Assembly: GCF_958445495.1 (NCBI RefSeq)
Contig: NZ_CAUCSQ010000076.1
Location: 1 to 15,449, forward strand
DNA length: 15,449 nt
Source of the DNA: an uncultured Bacteroides sp.
GTDB lineage: Bacteria; Bacteroidota; Bacteroidia; Bacteroidales; Bacteroidaceae
Direction: 5' to 3'
Shown: positions 13,142 through 15,449 of the stretch, in pieces
How the letters are laid out: each line of letters begins with the position of its first letter
How positions within the stretch are numbered: the first letter of the stretch is position 1
Notes under the pieces: model-generated
What the model was told of the DNA's origin: nothing
Databases searched by the model: none
Seen by the model: the letters and a program-made list of their open reading frames with translations, nothing else
Position numbers and translations under genes: made by a program

Positions 13142-13801
13142 CTAATAACCAATCGTAAATCTTTCCTGATGGTGCTTCGGATACTCCAGTTCATCAATCA
13201 TCGCCGCTGCATAATCTTCTACGGAAATATGACTGTTCCCCACAATGTCTGTAATCATATCATCTTTCCCCAACCGGTAACGCCCAGTACGTACTCCTGA
13301 ACGCATATCTGCTGCAGGAGAGAAAAATACCCAATCTATTTCTTTTTCATTTTTCAGGAAATTGAGATAAAGTTCTCCTAAGGCTTTTACTCCCGGTAAA
13401 ATAGTTTCAGGAACCTCACCGGAATCCATCAAACGTACTCCCGGAGCAATAAATAAGGAACCGGCACCCCCAACCATCAAAAAACGGTTTACTCCTGCCT
13501 TTTTCACCCCGTCAATGATAGTCAGATAGACTTTGATGGTTTCATCATATAAATCCGGATTACTCCATCCCGGATTAAATGCACTGATAACGGCATCCGC
13601 CCCTTTACTTACTCTACATACTTCTTCAAGTGAGGAGACATCTGCCTGCACTACTTTCAGATTCTCATTACCGATTTTTATTTTTTCAGGATGACGGACT
13701 ACGGCCGTGATTTCAAAGCCTCGATTCAAAGCCTCATTCAAAATAGCAGAACCGACAAAACCACTTGCCCCGATAAGGACAATCTTTTTCATTTTCTTCA
13801 T
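13142..13801 (-). CDS. NAD(P)-binding atypical SDR / NmrA-like protein
   Basis: 219 residues with a Rossmann fold. KKIVLIGASGFVGSAILNEA at the N-terminus contains GxxGxxG (GASGFVG at 11-17). VRHPEKIK after the second strand suggests NADP preference, and QADVSSLEEV and DAVISAFNPG follow. VNRFLMVGGAGSLFI is near the middle, but the SDR catalytic YxxxK is not evident, as in YwnB/NmrA-like proteins that act as reductases or redox sensors. SPAADMRSGVRTGRY and HISVEDYAAAMIDELE complete the family pattern. ATGs at 13801 and 13792 are both possible starts; the putative -7 element is so close that 13801 would be almost leaderless. It is a single-gene unit, divergent from mnmE. The substrate is unknown. 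Confidence 0.9.
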   Translation of the reverse strand: MKKMKKIVLIGASGFVGSAILNEALNRGFEITAVVRHPEKIKIGNENLKVVQADVSSLEEVCRVSKGADAVISAFNPGWSNPDLYDETIKVYLTIIDGVKKAGVNRFLMVGGAGSLFIAPGVRLMDSGEVPETILPGVKALGELYLNFLKNEKEIDWVFFSPAADMRSGVRTGRYRLGKDDMITDIVGNSHISVEDYAAAMIDELEYPKHHQERFTIGY

Positions 13802-13808
13802 ATTCCAA

Positions 13809-13816
13809 CAAAGTTA
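13809..13816 (-). promoter_or_regulatory. possible -7 element of the SDR-like gene
   Basis: TAACTTTG on the minus strand matches TAnnTTTG. Start of transcription would fall near 13802, only 1-2 nt before the first ATG and about 10 nt before the second. A TTG at 13836-13834 lies 17 nt upstream, shorter than the preferred 19-21 nt. Confidence 0.4.
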
Positions 13817-13930
13817 TAACATCACCATCTTAACAATCATAGACATAAAATGTTGGTTTTTCAAGAAAAATAAACCGAACGATATAAGATTCTATCCCCT
13901 CTTTCCTTCTATTTTTTACATAGAAACTCT

Positions 13931-13938
13931 TATCTTTG
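13931..13938 (+). promoter_or_regulatory. -7 element of mnmE
   Basis: TATCTTTG matches TAnnTTTG. Transcription would start near 13945, leaving a leader of about 15 nt before the ATG at 13960. The in-frame TTG at 13936-13938 is part of this element. No clear -33 TTG is seen. Confidence 0.55.
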
Positions 13939-13959
13939 CCTATCCAAAAAGAAAACAGA

Positions 13960-15357
13960 ATGAATCAAGATACTATTTGCGCCATTGCTACAGCCCAAGG
14001 GGGAGCCATAGGAAGCATCCGTGTTTCCGGACCGGAAGCTATTTCCATCACCAGCCGTATTTTTAAACCGGCAAAAGCCGACAAGTTACTATGTGAGCAA
14101 AAGCCATATACTCTGACTTTCGGATGTATCTATGACGGAAACGAGATTATCGATGAGGTGCTTGTCAGCCTTTTCCGTGCTCCTCATTCATATACGGGGG
14201 AAAACAGTACGGAAATCACCTGTCATGGTTCTTCTTATATTCTCCAGCAAGTGATGCAATTACTAATTAAGAACGGTTGCCGCATGGCTCAGCCGGGAGA
14301 ATATACTCAACGTGCATTCCTCAACGGAAAAATGGATTTAAGCCAAGCGGAAGCGGTGGCAGACCTGATTGCTTCTTCATCCGCCGCTACCCACCGGCTG
14401 GCTATGAACCAAATGCGAGGCGGTTTCAGCAAAGAACTGGCTGATTTACGTAACAAGTTGCTGAATTTTACTTCCATGATTGAACTGGAATTGGATTTCA
14501 GTGAAGAAGATGTTGAATTTGCCGACCGTTCGGCACTGAAAAAACTAGCAGATGAGATAGAACAAGTCATTTCCCGCCTAGTTTATTCTTTCAGCATGGG
14601 CAATGCTATCAAGAATGGAATTCCCGTAGCTATCATCGGTGAAACGAACGCAGGAAAGTCAACCTTATTGAATGTTTTATTGAATGAAGATAAGGCTATC
14701 GTCAGTGATATTCACGGAACAACCCGCGATGTGATTGAAGATACCGTCAACATCGGAGGAATCACTTTCCGGTTCATTGACACAGCCGGTATCCGGGAAA
14801 CGAACGACACGATTGAAAGTTTAGGCATCGAACGTACATTCCAAAAATTAGACCAAGCAGAGATTGTTCTTTGGATGGTAGATGCCGTAAATGCCATTTC
14901 TCAAATAGAACAGTTATCAGAGAAAATCATTCCGCGTTGTGAAAACAAACATTTAATTGTAGTATTCAATAAAACGGATTTAATCGAAGACAAGCAAAAA
15001 GAAAGTTTATTGTCTCTATTAAAAGATTTTCCCAAAAAATCTACGGAATATATTTTCATCTCGGCCAAACAACGTGAGAATACAAGCGAGTTACAAAAAA
15101 TACTGATTGATGCCGCCCACTTACCTACAGTGACACAAAATGACATTATCGTAACCAACGTAAGACATTATGAGGCATTAAAAAAAGCTCTAGAAGCTAT
15201 TCATAGAGTACAAGATGGGCTTGATTCGCATATTTCCGGAGACTTTTTGTCACAAGACATACGAGAATGTATTTTCTTCATTTCAGACATAGCAGGTGAG
15301 GTTACAAATGATATGGTATTACAAAATATTTTCCAACATTTTTGTGTGGGCAAGTAA
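13960..15357 (+). CDS. mnmE: tRNA uridine-5-carboxymethylaminomethyl modification GTPase MnmE
   Basis: 465 residues, full length for MnmE (TrmE). With MnmG it modifies the wobble uridine (U34) of several tRNAs. The N-terminal tetrahydrofolate-binding domain spans about 1-118 (DTICAIATAQGGAIGSIRVS, then PGEYTQRAFLNGKMDLSQAE at the junction). A helical domain follows, with the GTPase domain inserted from about 222: G1 GETNAGKS at 227-234, G2 GTTRD at 253-257, G3 DTAG at 274-277, G4 NKTD at 337-340 and G5 SAK at 368-370. The C-terminus ends FCVGK, with the family's catalytic Cys at 462. The ATG at 13960 is chosen; the TTG at 13936 is in the promoter. A terminator follows 45 nt after the stop. 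Confidence 0.97.
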   Translation: MNQDTICAIATAQGGAIGSIRVSGPEAISITSRIFKPAKADKLLCEQKPYTLTFGCIYDGNEIIDEVLVSLFRAPHSYTGENSTEITCHGSSYILQQVMQLLIKNGCRMAQPGEYTQRAFLNGKMDLSQAEAVADLIASSSAATHRLAMNQMRGGFSKELADLRNKLLNFTSMIELELDFSEEDVEFADRSALKKLADEIEQVISRLVYSFSMGNAIKNGIPVAIIGETNAGKSTLLNVLLNEDKAIVSDIHGTTRDVIEDTVNIGGITFRFIDTAGIRETNDTIESLGIERTFQKLDQAEIVLWMVDAVNAISQIEQLSEKIIPRCENKHLIVVFNKTDLIEDKQKESLLSLLKDFPKKSTEYIFISAKQRENTSELQKILIDAAHLPTVTQNDIIVTNVRHYEALKKALEAIHRVQDGLDSHISGDFLSQDIRECIFFISDIAGEVTNDMVLQNIFQHFCVGK

Positions 15358-15402
15358 ATACCTGATTATTAAATAGTTAAACTGATTACAATCAATTAAT
15401 AT

Positions 15403-15427
15403 GGCGCTCTTTACGGGCGCCTTTTTT
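15403..15427 (+). terminator. Rho-independent terminator of mnmE
   Basis: GGCGC at 15403-15407 pairs with GCGCC at 15417-15421 around a 9-nt loop and is followed by T6 (15422-15427). It lies 45 nt after the mnmE stop codon. The last 22 nt of the window show nothing further. Confidence 0.85.
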
Positions 15428-15449
15428 GTTGCTCAAGTATCGTTGATAA

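Noticed and set aside
1..15449. CRISPR arrays, transposons, phage or attachment sites next to the tRNA
   Set aside because: No regularly spaced repeats, transposase or integrase genes, and no duplicated tRNA 3' end were seen.

Overview
The window reads as chromosomal DNA of a gut Bacteroides (order Bacteroidales). The evidence is the repeated TAnnTTTG -7 promoter element of this group, the near absence of Shine-Dalgarno sequences, and gene families typical of Bacteroidales (DUF4199, DUF6452- and DUF6048-like proteins, relaxed lipoboxes, PD40/TPR surface proteins). Nearly all of it is ordinary, densely coding core genome. I see no CRISPR array, transposase, integrase or prophage.

Layout. (1) 31-2215: a three-gene ECF sigma operon: sigma factor, a small single-pass anti-sigma-like protein that overlaps it, and a large lipoprotein-like protein with a second membrane anchor at its C-terminus. 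(2) 2217-2432, minus strand: a compact stable-RNA unit with a strong promoter, a ~100-nt rod-shaped RNA that I read as the SRP (4.5S-type) RNA, then directly tRNA-Thr(UGU). It ends at a terminator shared back to back with the sigma operon. (3) 2579-7091: a tightly packed six-gene plus-strand operon: DUF4199 membrane protein, GT2 polyprenyl-phosphate-type glycosyltransferase, small lipoprotein, outer-membrane beta-protein, MntP manganese exporter, ApbE flavin transferase. (4) 7092-7615: a 520-bp gap with no intact gene. It holds strong inverted repeats and what look like decayed remnants of a helix-turn-helix regulator and possibly a radical-SAM enzyme. (5) 7508-8775, minus strand: ttcA and a DMT/DUF486 small membrane protein, ending in a clear terminator. 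(6) 8849-11985: operon of a secreted TPR/PD40 protein, an NfeD-type protein and the flotillin-like FloA, ending in an unusually large structured terminator. (7) 12034-12912: uridine-phosphorylase-type nucleoside phosphorylase. (8) 13142-13801, minus: NAD(P)-binding SDR/NmrA-like protein, divergent from (9) mnmE (13960-15357), followed by its terminator.

How the genes relate. Two tRNA-modification enzymes (TtcA, which makes 2-thiocytidine; MnmE, which modifies the wobble uridine) and the tRNA/SRP unit are translation housekeeping. NfeD and FloA form a known membrane-microdomain pair, and the preceding secreted protein is a candidate partner. The sigma trio has the topology of a transmembrane signalling switch: cytoplasmic sigma, single-pass anti-sigma, doubly anchored periplasmic protein. 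It is the most promising little-described system here, although its function rests on inference. At three genes (sigma factor, ttcA, mnmE) the longest open frame begins at a TTG that is part of the promoter's own TTTG, so I chose the downstream ATG as the true start.
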